The notes under the pieces: model-generated | Told to the model about the DNA's origin: nothing | Database searches by the model: none | The model's input: only the letters and a program-made list of their open reading frames with translations | Made by a program: the position numbers and the translations under genes | Part shown: positions 8,906 to 17,175 of the stretch, one piece after another | How positions within the stretch are numbered: the first letter of the stretch is position 1 | Layout of the letters: every line of letters starts with the position of its first letter | NCBI RefSeq assembly: GCF_026385505.1 | Contig: NZ_JANIDV010000002.1 | Span: 306,524-370,523 of the forward strand | From: Bombella dulcis | Lineage (GTDB): Bacteria > Pseudomonadota > Alphaproteobacteria > Acetobacterales > Acetobacteraceae | DNA: 64,000 nucleotides | Direction of reading: 5' to 3'

Positions 8906-10273
8906 TCAGAGGGCCGGAGAAGTGGTGGTCCTGTGCCGTGCCAGCAGCAGATAGCTGAGCGTGGAGACGAGCAGGGCCGTCAGCCATGAGATGTCCACGC
9001 CATGCAGCCGTGCCAGCAGCGGGCCATGATAGAAGGACAGGTTGAGGAAGGGAATTTCGGCCAAAATGCCCAGCCCGTAGCTGAACAGGGCCGGACCGTT
9101 CACGAGGCCATAAACCCCGCCATCCCGTTCGAAGAAGGATGGGACATGATAGTCGCCCTTACGGATGAGGTAGAAGTCCGCAAGGTTGATGGCTGTCCAC
9201 GGGATCATGACGGCCATGAGGAGGTCCAGCAGCGCACTGTAGGCGGCATTGAAGGATTTCGCCATAAAGAGGGCCATTGCCGTGGCTGTCAGGATGATGA
9301 GCAGGGTGATGATGAGGCGGCTCACTCCCCGTGGCTGCCAGCTGGTGCGGCAGCTATGCAGCAGCGTGATGAGGGACAGCGTGCAGCAGTAAAGGTCCAT
9401 GGCATTGGCAAAGGCGATGGAAAGACCCAGCACCAGGATAATGAGACCAGCCCACGGCCCTGTCATGTGGGTGATGGCAATGGCGGGAGAGAGGCCCGTG
9501 GCGGCACTGAGAAAGGCCCCGGCCGTCATGGCCAGAAAGGTGCCGCCGACCGTGCCGCCATAGCAGGCAAGGAAGATGCGGGGGTAGCTGGTCTTTTCAT
9601 CCGGCAGATAGCGTGAGGAATCCGAGACGTAAGGAGCCGTGGCAATCTGCCAGAGAACGGCGATGGAGAATGCCTGTAGAAACCCGGCAAAAGAGCCATG
9701 CAGGTCCGCCAGAAAGGCCTGCCCATGTGGCAGGCTTGCCAGCCCGACAAAGAAGCAGAGCAGGATGACGGCCGTCGTGATGAAGGACACGGCTGAGGAA
9801 AAGAGTTCGATCGTCCTGTAGCCGATGATGCAGGGCAGCAGGCTGAGGACGGCCATGATGAGAATGGCCGGATGCGCTCCCAGCGAGGGCAGAACGCTTC
9901 GCAGCGCATCGCCGCCCACCACGCAGTTGGAGGCGACAAAGCTGACATACATGATGACGACCATCAGGATGACCGGCATGGCCCCCCAGGCACCGAACTG
10001 CCCCCGGCTCTGGATCATCTGTGGCACACCCAGCCGAGGCCCCTGCACGGCATGAAGAGCCATGAAGACTGCACCGAGCAGGCTGCCCAGCAGGAAGGCA
10101 AGGGCCGTGAGGGTGAAGGAGATGTGGCACTGCAACGGCCCGAGCGCACCCGTCACGACTGTCAGCAGCGTCATGTTGGTGCTGAACCAGATGGTGAACT
10201 GGTCCCGTGGGCGGCCCCGCCTGTCCGAGGCGGGGATGGGGTGGATGGTGTGCTGTTCAATCGCTGAGAACAT
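8906..10273 (-). CDS. NCS1-family permease (purine/cytosine permease type)
   Basis: Inner-membrane transporter of the nucleobase:cation symporter-1 family, 455 residues with about twelve hydrophobic segments. The N-terminus has the NCS1 pattern DQFTIWFSTNMTLLTVVTGALG; later come MIQSRGQFGAWG, TAPYVSDSSRYLPD, and PWTAINLADFYLIRKGDY, all typical positions of this family. Known substrates include cytosine, purines, hydantoins and thiamine precursors; sequence alone does not decide. It follows the TonB-dependent receptor by 39 bases on the same strand, which suggests the pair moves one compound across both membranes. Start at 10273 is supported by AAGGCAG upstream. Confidence 0.85.
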   Translation of the reverse strand: MFSAIEQHTIHPIPASDRRGRPRDQFTIWFSTNMTLLTVVTGALGPLQCHISFTLTALAFLLGSLLGAVFMALHAVQGPRLGVPQMIQSRGQFGAWGAMPVILMVVIMYVSFVASNCVVGGDALRSVLPSLGAHPAILIMAVLSLLPCIIGYRTIELFSSAVSFITTAVILLCFFVGLASLPHGQAFLADLHGSFAGFLQAFSIAVLWQIATAPYVSDSSRYLPDEKTSYPRIFLACYGGTVGGTFLAMTAGAFLSAATGLSPAIAITHMTGPWAGLIILVLGLSIAFANAMDLYCCTLSLITLLHSCRTSWQPRGVSRLIITLLIILTATAMALFMAKSFNAAYSALLDLLMAVMIPWTAINLADFYLIRKGDYHVPSFFERDGGVYGLVNGPALFSYGLGILAEIPFLNLSFYHGPLLARLHGVDISWLTALLVSTLSYLLLARHRTTTSPAL

Positions 10274-10312
10274 GATGGTCTGCCTTGCCGTGATCCGTGC
10301 CTGCTCCTGGGG

Positions 10313-12838
10313 TTACAGGCTGATATTGATGCGCCCGTAATAATAGCCGCCTGTCATGGGGATGCCGGCGGAGTTGTTGTCGTAGAACAGCGTGCCGATG
10401 TAGGAGTTCTCGGGCGGCATCCGGCGGGGCCGGACATTGAAGAGATTGTTCCCGCCAACGGCCAGATGGATGCGTTTCGTGGCCTGGAAGCCGACTTCAA
10501 GATCAGTCAGCCATGCTGGCGTGTTCACGAAGCGGTGGAACTGGCTCTGCGAATATTGCAGTGCCGCCGGTGCCCGGTCCTGATAGGTCACGTTGTTCAC
10601 CGTCTCGCCATAGCGGGTCTGGCGCAGGTTCACGTTCCAGCGGTTCAGCTTCCAGTAGGCATTGAGGACGATCTTGCTCCGTGGTGAGGCCGTGGTGAGA
10701 TAGCCGATCTGCTGGGCATTGAGGATGGGTGACCCGTTCGCATAGGTGTTGAGATGGTGGATGCGCGTGCGGTTCAGGTTGAGGGCCATGCTGAGATTGA
10801 GTGATCCGTAGCGGTGCAGCTTCAGGTCGTAATCGGCCATGATGTCCAGACCCTGCGTGCGGGTGCTGGCCCCGTTGGTGAAGTAGGTGGCCGTCACGTT
10901 GTCCGGGTCCAGCCCGCCGGGCAGGGTTGCCCCCATGAGGGCGATGGCGTTTTCTGCCGCACTGCCCTGGAAGCTGCCACCCGGCGCAATGCGGTTGCGA
11001 ATGTTGATCTGGTACACGTCCGCAGAGACATGAAGGTTCGTGACGGGTTCCATCACGATGCCACCGCTGGCGTTGGTGGAGCGTTCCGCTTTCAGCCTTC
11101 GGGCACCGAGGGAGCTGGCCGCCACGGAGCTGACGGGCAGGCTGGCGACGGCCCCGTTGGGGGTGACGCTCAGCGCACTGTAATGCTGCTCCAGCAGGGT
11201 GGGGGCACGATAGCCATTGCTGATGGTGGCCCGCAGGGCAAAGCGTTTCGTAAAGTCATAGCGGGCGGCGATCTTGCCTGTCTGGGCATTGCCGGAATCG
11301 GTATAGTGCTCATACCGTCCGCCGAAATCGACATCAAGATGGCGGAGGGGGTGGAAGTCCGCATCTATGTAGCCGGACCAGACATTGCGGTTCCATGAAC
11401 CGGCATTCTGCGGCATCAGCCCTGCGAAGCCCTGAAGGCCGCCCTTGTAGTAGGAGGCCGGTTCACCAGCCCCGATGGTGTATTTCTCCAGCCTGTGCTG
11501 GGCACCGAAGGAGAGGTCCAGGGACCGGCCCGGAGCAAAGGCGAATTTGCGGCTGATGTTCAGCGTGTTGTTCCACTGTTCGTTCTTGAAGCGTTCTGTC
11601 CGTGCCCTGGTGGGGGATGTGCCGTAATCGGCATAATAGGCCGGGTTGCCGCTGTTCTTCAGGGTCATGTGGTCATCATCGGCCCCGTATGTCGTGTTGG
11701 CGTCCCAGTGGAACCCGGCGGGCAGGCGGCCTTTCAGCCCCAGAGTGACGGCGTAATCCTGTTCCTCCATGGCCTCGATGGGGGCAAAGCCGTCCGGGTA
11801 ATATTGCGGGAAGACATCCGGTGTCCGGTAATCCTGGAATCCTTCACCGTGACGGTGGGCGTAGGTGACGAAGCCATAGCCTTCCAGTGACCGGGTGAAG
11901 TGCTTGCCGAAATTGAGGCTGAGGCTCTGGCGTGTCTCTTCAGCAAGGCTGAGGGCCGGGTCGTCATAACGGTTCGTGCGGTCATCCAGACCTTTTTGGA
12001 TGAAATGGTCGGTATGGTACATCTGCCCGGCCAGATTGACATAGCCATCCTCCCCAAGGGAGAAGCCCTTGTCGAAGCCGAACTGATACTGCCAGCCATC
12101 GCCATTATAGGCATTTGCTCCTGTCTGGGCATCAATGTCGGAGCTTCTGATGTCCTTTTTCAGCACGATGTTGATGACCCCGGCCAGCCCGTCGGCTCCG
12201 TAGCGGGAGGCGGCACCATCCCGCAGGATTTCGATATGGTCGATGGCCTCGGCCGGAATCATGTTCAGGTCAACCGGGCTGGAGCCTTCTTCCGGTCCGC
12301 TGTCAGCACTGATGTTCGCCGTGGTGTGGCGGCGTATGCCATTGACCAGCACCAGCGTGTGGTTGGGATTCAGCCCCCGCAGGCGGATGGAGGAGGTCAG
12401 GGCACCTGTATCATAGCCCGCTGTGCTGATGGTGACGGAAGGATTCACCCGTGCCAGCGCATCGGCCACGTTCAGCTGTCCCGTACGTCTGAGCTGCTGT
12501 GCCGTGACGATATCGACGGGCGAGGTGCTGGCCCGTGCCCGCTTCAGGGGTGTGCTGGTCCGCCGGACAGTCAGATGCTCGGCGGATGTGGCATTGATGG
12601 CATGTGGCCTGCGATGGGCTGGAGCTGCATGGGAACCAGTTTTTGTTGCGCTGCCGCCCTTTCTATGGGGTGTCCTGACGGCTGGAGCCGTCCCACTGGT
12701 GGTTGTGGCAGCCCATGCTTTGGAGGCGACGCCAGACATGGCTGTAGCAAGCTCGAGGCCGAAGCTGCATGACCCCACAAGGCAGGACAGGGACAGCAGG
12801 GAGGCAGGCAGACGGTAGGGGCCATGCAGGCGGGCCAT
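10313..12838 (-). CDS. TonB-dependent outer-membrane receptor
   Basis: Outer-membrane beta-barrel receptor of 841 residues that uses TonB energy to import a ligand. After a signal peptide and a basic/Ala-Thr-rich stretch (about residues 35-100) comes the plug domain: VDIVTAQQLRRTGQLNVADAL, IRLRGLNPNHTLVLVNG, VDLNMIPAEAIDHIEILRDG and GVINIVLKK. The barrel ends with YYYGRINISL, a terminal residue pattern normal for outer-membrane barrels (the last residue is Leu rather than Phe). I start at 12838 (GGAGAA upstream) rather than 12916, because the signal peptide then begins correctly. The plug style is that of receptors without a signalling domain. Ligand unknown; neighbours are mmuM (40 bases upstream) and an NCS1 permease (39 bases downstream). 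Confidence 0.9.
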   Translation of the reverse strand: MARLHGPYRLPASLLSLSCLVGSCSFGLELATAMSGVASKAWAATTTSGTAPAVRTPHRKGGSATKTGSHAAPAHRRPHAINATSAEHLTVRRTSTPLKRARASTSPVDIVTAQQLRRTGQLNVADALARVNPSVTISTAGYDTGALTSSIRLRGLNPNHTLVLVNGIRRHTTANISADSGPEEGSSPVDLNMIPAEAIDHIEILRDGAASRYGADGLAGVINIVLKKDIRSSDIDAQTGANAYNGDGWQYQFGFDKGFSLGEDGYVNLAGQMYHTDHFIQKGLDDRTNRYDDPALSLAEETRQSLSLNFGKHFTRSLEGYGFVTYAHRHGEGFQDYRTPDVFPQYYPDGFAPIEAMEEQDYAVTLGLKGRLPAGFHWDANTTYGADDDHMTLKNSGNPAYYADYGTSPTRARTERFKNEQWNNTLNISRKFAFAPGRSLDLSFGAQHRLEKYTIGAGEPASYYKGGLQGFAGLMPQNAGSWNRNVWSGYIDADFHPLRHLDVDFGGRYEHYTDSGNAQTGKIAARYDFTKRFALRATISNGYRAPTLLEQHYSALSVTPNGAVASLPVSSVAASSLGARRLKAERSTNASGGIVMEPVTNLHVSADVYQINIRNRIAPGGSFQGSAAENAIALMGATLPGGLDPDNVTATYFTNGASTRTQGLDIMADYDLKLHRYGSLNLSMALNLNRTRIHHLNTYANGSPILNAQQIGYLTTASPRSKIVLNAYWKLNRWNVNLRQTRYGETVNNVTYQDRAPAALQYSQSQFHRFVNTPAWLTDLEVGFQATKRIHLAVGGNNLFNVRPRRMPPENSYIGTLFYDNNSAGIPMTGGYYYGRINISL

Positions 12839-12878
12839 GTGGTGTTCTCCGAAGGCAGAAGGAAAAGGATGGGGGAGG

Positions 12879-13877
12879 TCAGTTCCGGGATGAGAAGTGG
12901 GCAGCGAGGGCAGCAATGTGTTCCGGCCCGATGCCGCAGCATCCGCCGATGATGTCTGCGCCTTCGTCGTGCCAGTGCCGGGCGAAGTCGTTGTAGCGGT
13001 CCGGGGTCAGTGTGCCATCCAGCGGGGTGATGCTTTCATTGGCTCCATCCCCCTCGCCATCATGATGGTTGTGGGCGAAGCCGTTGGCATAGACGCCAAG
13101 CTGTATGGCAGGAGCTGTCTCTCCTGCATGGGCTTCCATGGTCCGGCGGGCCGTGCGGAGGGCTGCCACCATGATACGCGGATCGCTACAGTTGAAGAGC
13201 AGGGCATCCAGCCCCAGTTGAAGGGCGATCTTTACGGCATCATCCAGCAGCTCACCCGAGCGCAGGCGGACTGGAGCGTGCTGGTGGACGAGGGCGACAG
13301 GGTCGCCATCATCCAGCGTGAAGGAACCCCAGAAGGGGCGTGCATCATCCGTATTCTGGCGGATGAGCCTGTGGGCCGTCTGGAGTTCGGCAATGCTGCT
13401 CTGTGTCTCTGCCAGCCAGAGATCAGCCGACGGGACCAGCCCACGGATGAGTGGGGTCAGGATGGCCTCTGCCTTCTCCGGTGTGAACAGGTCGGGCCTG
13501 TAGGAGCCACAGCCTGGTGGCAGGGAGCCTGCCAGAAGCGGTCTGTCTCTGCCTTGAAGAGTCTGTGCGGCAATGGCCTGGCGGCCCAGAAGGCCGGAGA
13601 GACGGGCAAGGCCTTCGCCTTTTTCAGCAAACCGGTCATCGCCGATATGGAAGGGGACGACGGCATAGCTGTTGGTCGTGATGACCTGCGCTCCGGCCCC
13701 GAGGAAATTCTCATGGGCCTGCTGGACCAGATCAGGCCGCTCCATCAGGCTGAGAGCGGACCATTCTGGCTGGCGGAAGGGGGCCCCCATGCGGTGAAGC
13801 TCACGCCCCATGCCGCCATCCAGGATGAGCGGGCGGCGACGCATGGTGGTGGGGGCAGGAGCAGGAGAAGAAGTCAT
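12879..13877 (-). CDS. mmuM: Homocysteine S-methyltransferase (MmuM-like)
   Basis: Zinc-dependent methyltransferase that makes methionine from homocysteine, in known members using S-methylmethionine or S-adenosylmethionine as donor. The zinc cysteines are visible: one in NCSDPR and two in GGCCGIGPEHI near the C-terminus; LILDGGMGREL marks the N-terminus of the barrel. The 332-residue length is normal. The start is uncertain: ATGs at 13946, 13877 and 13844 are all in frame and none has a strong ribosome site; 13877 gives the usual distance to ILDGG. It heads a run with a TonB receptor and an NCS1 permease, with a long dyad upstream at 13978-14014. Confidence 0.88.
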   Translation of the reverse strand: MTSSPAPAPTTMRRRPLILDGGMGRELHRMGAPFRQPEWSALSLMERPDLVQQAHENFLGAGAQVITTNSYAVVPFHIGDDRFAEKGEGLARLSGLLGRQAIAAQTLQGRDRPLLAGSLPPGCGSYRPDLFTPEKAEAILTPLIRGLVPSADLWLAETQSSIAELQTAHRLIRQNTDDARPFWGSFTLDDGDPVALVHQHAPVRLRSGELLDDAVKIALQLGLDALLFNCSDPRIMVAALRTARRTMEAHAGETAPAIQLGVYANGFAHNHHDGEGDGANESITPLDGTLTPDRYNDFARHWHDEGADIIGGCCGIGPEHIAALAAHFSSRN

Positions 13878-13977
13878 GGCGTCTGGTCCGTGAGGGCGTG
13901 ATGTCTGCCCCCTGTCTGTTTCTGGTTTCTGTTGACGGTGCGCCATGCGTATAAGGAGTCTGAAGAAATATCAATCC

Positions 13978-14014
13978 CATACACATATAAGCATAATGTT
14001 ATATGTAAAGTATG
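13978..14014. promoter_or_regulatory. Operator-like dyad upstream of mmuM
   Basis: CATAC-ACATATAA (13978-13990), spacer GCATAATG, then TTATATGT (13999-14006), three A, and GTATG (14010-14014): an 8-base perfect inverted repeat extended by an outer 5-base pair. Read on the minus strand it contains TTTACA and TATGTG 16 bases apart, so it may overlap a promoter. The binding protein is unknown. Confidence 0.5.
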
Positions 14015-14149
14015 AGAGTGCTGAAAATTATGCGGCTACTGAAGAGACTGAATGAACATAAGTTAATGTAGTGTACCTGCCAGATCAGGAGGCGGTGTTC
14101 TCATATAAAAAACTGTAAAAAATATTTCTTTCTCATGCGGAATGGATGT

Positions 14150-14176
14150 CCACCGCCCGTGAATGACAGGCGGTGG
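14150..14176 (-). terminator. Hairpin after the small secreted protein gene
   Basis: CCACCGCC (14150-14157) pairs with GGCGGTGG (14169-14176), just past the stop at 14187. No T tract follows directly, so it is a weak terminator candidate. Confidence 0.45.
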
Positions 14177-14186
14177 AGTGGGACGC

Positions 14187-14687
14187 TTACGGGCTGCTAA
14201 GCGTGTCCTGATATTTCTGACCGTCAAAAACCCAGCGATCATTCCCGTCAACGACGATATCCGCCATGCCGTTATGACGCTGGCGGGCAATGCGGATGGT
14301 GCCATTCACGCTGTCGAGCAGCGTGTCCCATTTGTCGCCATTTTTGCGGTAGATGGATGTCGTGCAGCCTGCTGACCCGCAGAGACGGTAGGACTGGAGC
14401 TGGACAAACAGGATCATGTCCTTCTGCTTCGGGGCAAGCTGGGCCGTGCCGGTCAGGATGATGGGCTGTTCATGGTGACGGGCAGCATCCTCCAGCAGGT
14501 CGGCATTCAGGCTGCGGGCCTGCCTGTCCAGCTCCGTACCGGGCTGGGATTTCAGTTCTACGGGGATGGTCCCGGCCTTCTGGCTGGCATGATGATGACG
14601 GCTGGCAGCCCCGGCCGTGCCAATGGTCAAGGCCATCAGGGCAGCGGAAAAAAACAGGGTCCTGGGGCGGCGGTGTGCGTGGGTCAT
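14187..14687 (-). CDS. Small secreted protein of unknown function
   Basis: I do not recognise this 166-residue protein. It begins with a basic region and a clear signal peptide (TLFFSAALMALTIGTAGAA), then a His-rich stretch (SRHHHASQ), so export to the periplasm is likely. The mature part has two cysteines close together (CGSAGC) followed by TTSIYRKNGDKWD, and a C-terminal repeat of short beta-like segments ending in DRWVFDGQKY. The ATG at 14687 is chosen because it starts the signal peptide; the frame is open further upstream to 14846 but that overlaps the dioxygenase gene. It lies 58 bases after the dioxygenase on the same strand. Confidence 0.7.
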   Translation of the reverse strand: MTHAHRRPRTLFFSAALMALTIGTAGAASRHHHASQKAGTIPVELKSQPGTELDRQARSLNADLLEDAARHHEQPIILTGTAQLAPKQKDMILFVQLQSYRLCGSAGCTTSIYRKNGDKWDTLLDSVNGTIRIARQRHNGMADIVVDGNDRWVFDGQKYQDTLSSP

Positions 14688-14745
14688 GATGTGATCTTTT
14701 CTGATTGGGAACAGGGGGAGAAACCGTGGCAGGCCGTGATGTTTG

Positions 14746-15483
14746 TCATTCGTACCGTAACGTGACGACAAGAACATCCCGGTAAGCCGGGAGGGAGGGG
14801 TCTTCCGGTTCGACGGCCGTGACGCCATGATAGACACGGTGGTCATCCACGATGGCCGTATCCAGCGGGTCCGTCAGGGTGAAGGAGCCAAGTTCGGTCT
14901 GCTGATCCAGCGCATGGATGCTGGTGACACCCTCACGGATGTTGCAGCGGTTGACCATAAAGACGAACACCCAGTCCACACCATCACGGTGCATTCCTTC
15001 CGGGGTCGGGCGGGCATCTGCATCACTGGCGGCTTCAATGCGGAACTGGTGGACTTCCACATGCCATGAGGCAGGCTGTGGCCGTTCCGGCGACAGCTGG
15101 TCCGCCATGCTGGATGTTGCCTGAAGGATGGCTGTGAGGGCCGGATGCTGGCCCATCTCATTCGTGATCGGGCTGAACCAGCGTTCCACCCCACCATTGA
15201 GCAGGTTGTAATCCCGGCTCTGGTAGTGGGGTTGGTGTTTCTTGCGGGTCAGGCTGCTGCCGGTGATAGAGAAGGTGCCATAACGGCGGCGGCGGTAACG
15301 GCCGCCATCCGCCATGTACAGGTCCATGCCCAGATCATTCCAGCTTGCGGCAAAGCCGTCCCAGTCCTTCAGGCCGTAAAGGCTCAGCCATGTCCTGGCC
15401 TGTGGTGCAGGGAGGAAGGTAAACCCGTGGGCCCGGACCTGGTCTTCAGTCGTCACGATAGGGGCTGCGTGGGATGATGTCAT
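14746..15483 (-). CDS. 2-oxoglutarate/Fe(II) dioxygenase, IDO-like amino-acid hydroxylase family
   Basis: The 245-residue protein resembles the 2OG-Fe dioxygenase family whose founder is Bacillus L-isoleucine 4-hydroxylase (IDO); such enzymes hydroxylate free aliphatic or sulfur amino acids using oxygen and 2-oxoglutarate. The iron ligands can be placed as His and Asp in MHRDGVDWVF and the distal His in RVYHGVTAVEP; an Arg near the end (VVTLRYE) is positioned to bind 2-oxoglutarate. RRRRYGTFSI and WHVEVHQFRI are also family-like. The start has GGGAGTC upstream. Substrate is not predictable from this sequence. It lies upstream of the small secreted protein and the mmuM cluster. Confidence 0.82.
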   Translation of the reverse strand: MTSSHAAPIVTTEDQVRAHGFTFLPAPQARTWLSLYGLKDWDGFAASWNDLGMDLYMADGGRYRRRRYGTFSITGSSLTRKKHQPHYQSRDYNLLNGGVERWFSPITNEMGQHPALTAILQATSSMADQLSPERPQPASWHVEVHQFRIEAASDADARPTPEGMHRDGVDWVFVFMVNRCNIREGVTSIHALDQQTELGSFTLTDPLDTAIVDDHRVYHGVTAVEPEDPSLPAYRDVLVVTLRYE

Positions 15484-15624
15484 GGTGAAAGACTCCCTGT
15501 GGCCGTAATGAAGGCGGAATAGGTCGGGCTTTGTCCGGTCATACGGGTCGTGGTGATGTTGCCACGCAGTATAGGGGGTCTGTCAGTTCCTGTCTTGCTG
15601 ATCTGTAAGGTATTCAGGAAAAAG

Positions 15625-15656
15625 AAACCCCATTCACATGAGGTGAAAGGGGGTTT
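15625..15656 (-). terminator. Terminator of the type II NADH dehydrogenase gene
   Basis: AAACCCC (15625-15631) pairs with GGGGGTTT on the other side of a short stem and loop; on the minus strand the hairpin is followed by TTTCTTTTT. Confidence 0.8.
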
Positions 15657-15679
15657 TCTCTTGTCAGCAAGAACTGGTC

Positions 15680-16945
15680 TTACTTCTCTTCCGTCATGTC
15701 CTGCTTGGGCTGCTTGCCATTCAGGTCCGGATTGTTGGGTTTGAAACGTGCCCCGAGGGTCGCGCAGATGGTCCGGAAAATACCGCTCAGGCCCATCTGG
15801 TGCTGACGGAAAAGCCCTTCATGGATGAAACGGGCCAGCTGGGCACCAAGGCCATGCCCCCCGAAGCCTTTCTTGGATGGCCACATGCCCCAGGCATTAT
15901 AGTCGCCTAGAGCCACGACAGAGCCACGGTCGGTATAGACGAACGGGACAGGCTGCTTGCCTGCCAGCTGGCGGGGAATGGCAATTCGGCCGACATAGCG
16001 GCCTTCCTGCCGGGCGGCCTGGGCCGTGGGTGCCGGGGGATCGACCTCCATGCGGGCGCAGTCGCCGATGGCGTAGATGGAGGGGTCTTTCGTGGTCTGG
16101 AGCGTGCTGCCGACCATGATCTGCCCGCTGCGGCTGAGTTCCAGTTCCTTGAGGAGGGAGGTTGCCGCACAGGCCTTCACCCCGGCTGCCCAGATGGGGA
16201 AGTCGGAATCAATGCGGCGGCCATCCTTGAGGGCGATGTACCCGCAGCCGACCTCGCTGACCATGCCATTTGTGATGACTTCGAAACCAAGCTTCTCCAG
16301 CTCGGCCTGAGCCTCGGCGGAGACCTGTTCCGGGAAAGGCGGCAGGAGGCGGGGCTGTGCTTCGATCAGTGTTGGCTTCAGGAGCTTGCTGCGGGCATCC
16401 GGGCCAAGGCCGGGGGTGTTGTCAATGGCCTGGCAGAGTTCGGCGGCCAGCTGTACGCCAGTGGCTCCGCCGCCCACGATGCTCATGTTGACTGGCTTGT
16501 TGGTCAGCTGTGCCCGTTCGATCAGGGAGCGGAAACGGTCATGGATGGTGTTCGCATCGGCCAGCGTGTTAAGGAAGAGGCAGTTCTCTTTTGCCCCCGG
16601 TGTCCCGAAGTCGTTGGCACAGGCACCCAGCGCAACGATGAGCAGGTCATAGTTCAGGACCTGCCCGTTCTCCAGATTCAGCGTCTTGGTCGTTGTGTCG
16701 ACGGTATCCAGCGTGCTCTGGATGAAGGTGAACCCGAAGCGTTTGGCCAGCTCATTGAAGGCAAACAGGTTGCCTTTCGGGCCGATCGTGCCGGAGGCCA
16801 GCTCATGCAGGACAGGCTTCCAGATATGGACGGCGTTCTGGTCAATCAGAGTGATCTTGACACGGGAGTTGTGACTGAGTTGGGTTGCGGCTTCCAGTCC
16901 GCCAACACCACCTCCCAGAATGACGACATGTTTTTTTGCGGACAT
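15680..16945 (-). CDS. ndh: Type II NADH dehydrogenase (NDH-2)
   Basis: Single-subunit, non-proton-pumping NADH:quinone oxidoreductase at the inner face of the cytoplasmic membrane. The 421-residue protein has an FAD-binding motif at the N-terminus (ILGGGVGGLEAA), a second nucleotide motif (SIVGGGATGVQLAAEL) for NADH near residue 150, and the FAD motif YAIGDCARM near residue 290. The C-terminal region (GLFRQHQMGLSGI) resembles the membrane-binding part of NDH-2. I use the ATG at 16945, preceded by AAGGAAC, not 17032. A sulfide:quinone reductase is less likely because its cysteine pattern is absent. In acetic acid bacteria this enzyme feeds the respiratory chain alongside periplasmic dehydrogenases. 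Confidence 0.88.
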   Translation of the reverse strand: MSAKKHVVILGGGVGGLEAATQLSHNSRVKITLIDQNAVHIWKPVLHELASGTIGPKGNLFAFNELAKRFGFTFIQSTLDTVDTTTKTLNLENGQVLNYDLLIVALGACANDFGTPGAKENCLFLNTLADANTIHDRFRSLIERAQLTNKPVNMSIVGGGATGVQLAAELCQAIDNTPGLGPDARSKLLKPTLIEAQPRLLPPFPEQVSAEAQAELEKLGFEVITNGMVSEVGCGYIALKDGRRIDSDFPIWAAGVKACAATSLLKELELSRSGQIMVGSTLQTTKDPSIYAIGDCARMEVDPPAPTAQAARQEGRYVGRIAIPRQLAGKQPVPFVYTDRGSVVALGDYNAWGMWPSKKGFGGHGLGAQLARFIHEGLFRQHQMGLSGIFRTICATLGARFKPNNPDLNGKQPKQDMTEEK

Positions 16946-17112
16946 GAACCGTTCCTTATTTTTCTGAATATGACAGGCGCAAGCAGGACTCGCAGTGGAA
17001 TCTGCTCTAGCGGGCCGTCCCAGTATATACAAGCTCTGTCATGGTAATCAGCATGGTTTTCTGGGCCGGCAGGCCCTTTATTGGGCAACAGTCAACAGAA
17101 ATCTGACAGAAC

Positions 17113-17146
17113 AGGCCCATTCTGCCGGAAATGGCGGAATGGGCCT
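17113..17146 (-). terminator. Hairpin after argJ, possible terminator
   Basis: AGGCCCATTC (17113-17122) pairs with GAATGGGCCT (17137-17146), extended by GCC/GGC. On the minus strand only scattered T residues follow. Confidence 0.65.
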
Positions 17147-17175
17147 GCGTCATCCTGTAACGGAAGTGTTACAGG

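Larger units (their letters stand above)
13878..14186. other. A+T-rich intergenic region upstream of mmuM
   Basis: About 300 bases without a convincing gene. It holds the dyad at 13978-14014, the likely mmuM promoter, a stretch of A/T runs around 14103-14130, and the hairpin at 14150-14176 behind the next gene. Confidence 0.6.

Noticed and set aside
9002..9616. Plus-strand frame opposite the NCS1 permease
   Set aside because: Shadow frame, very rich in Gly, Glu and Gln, and no start signal.
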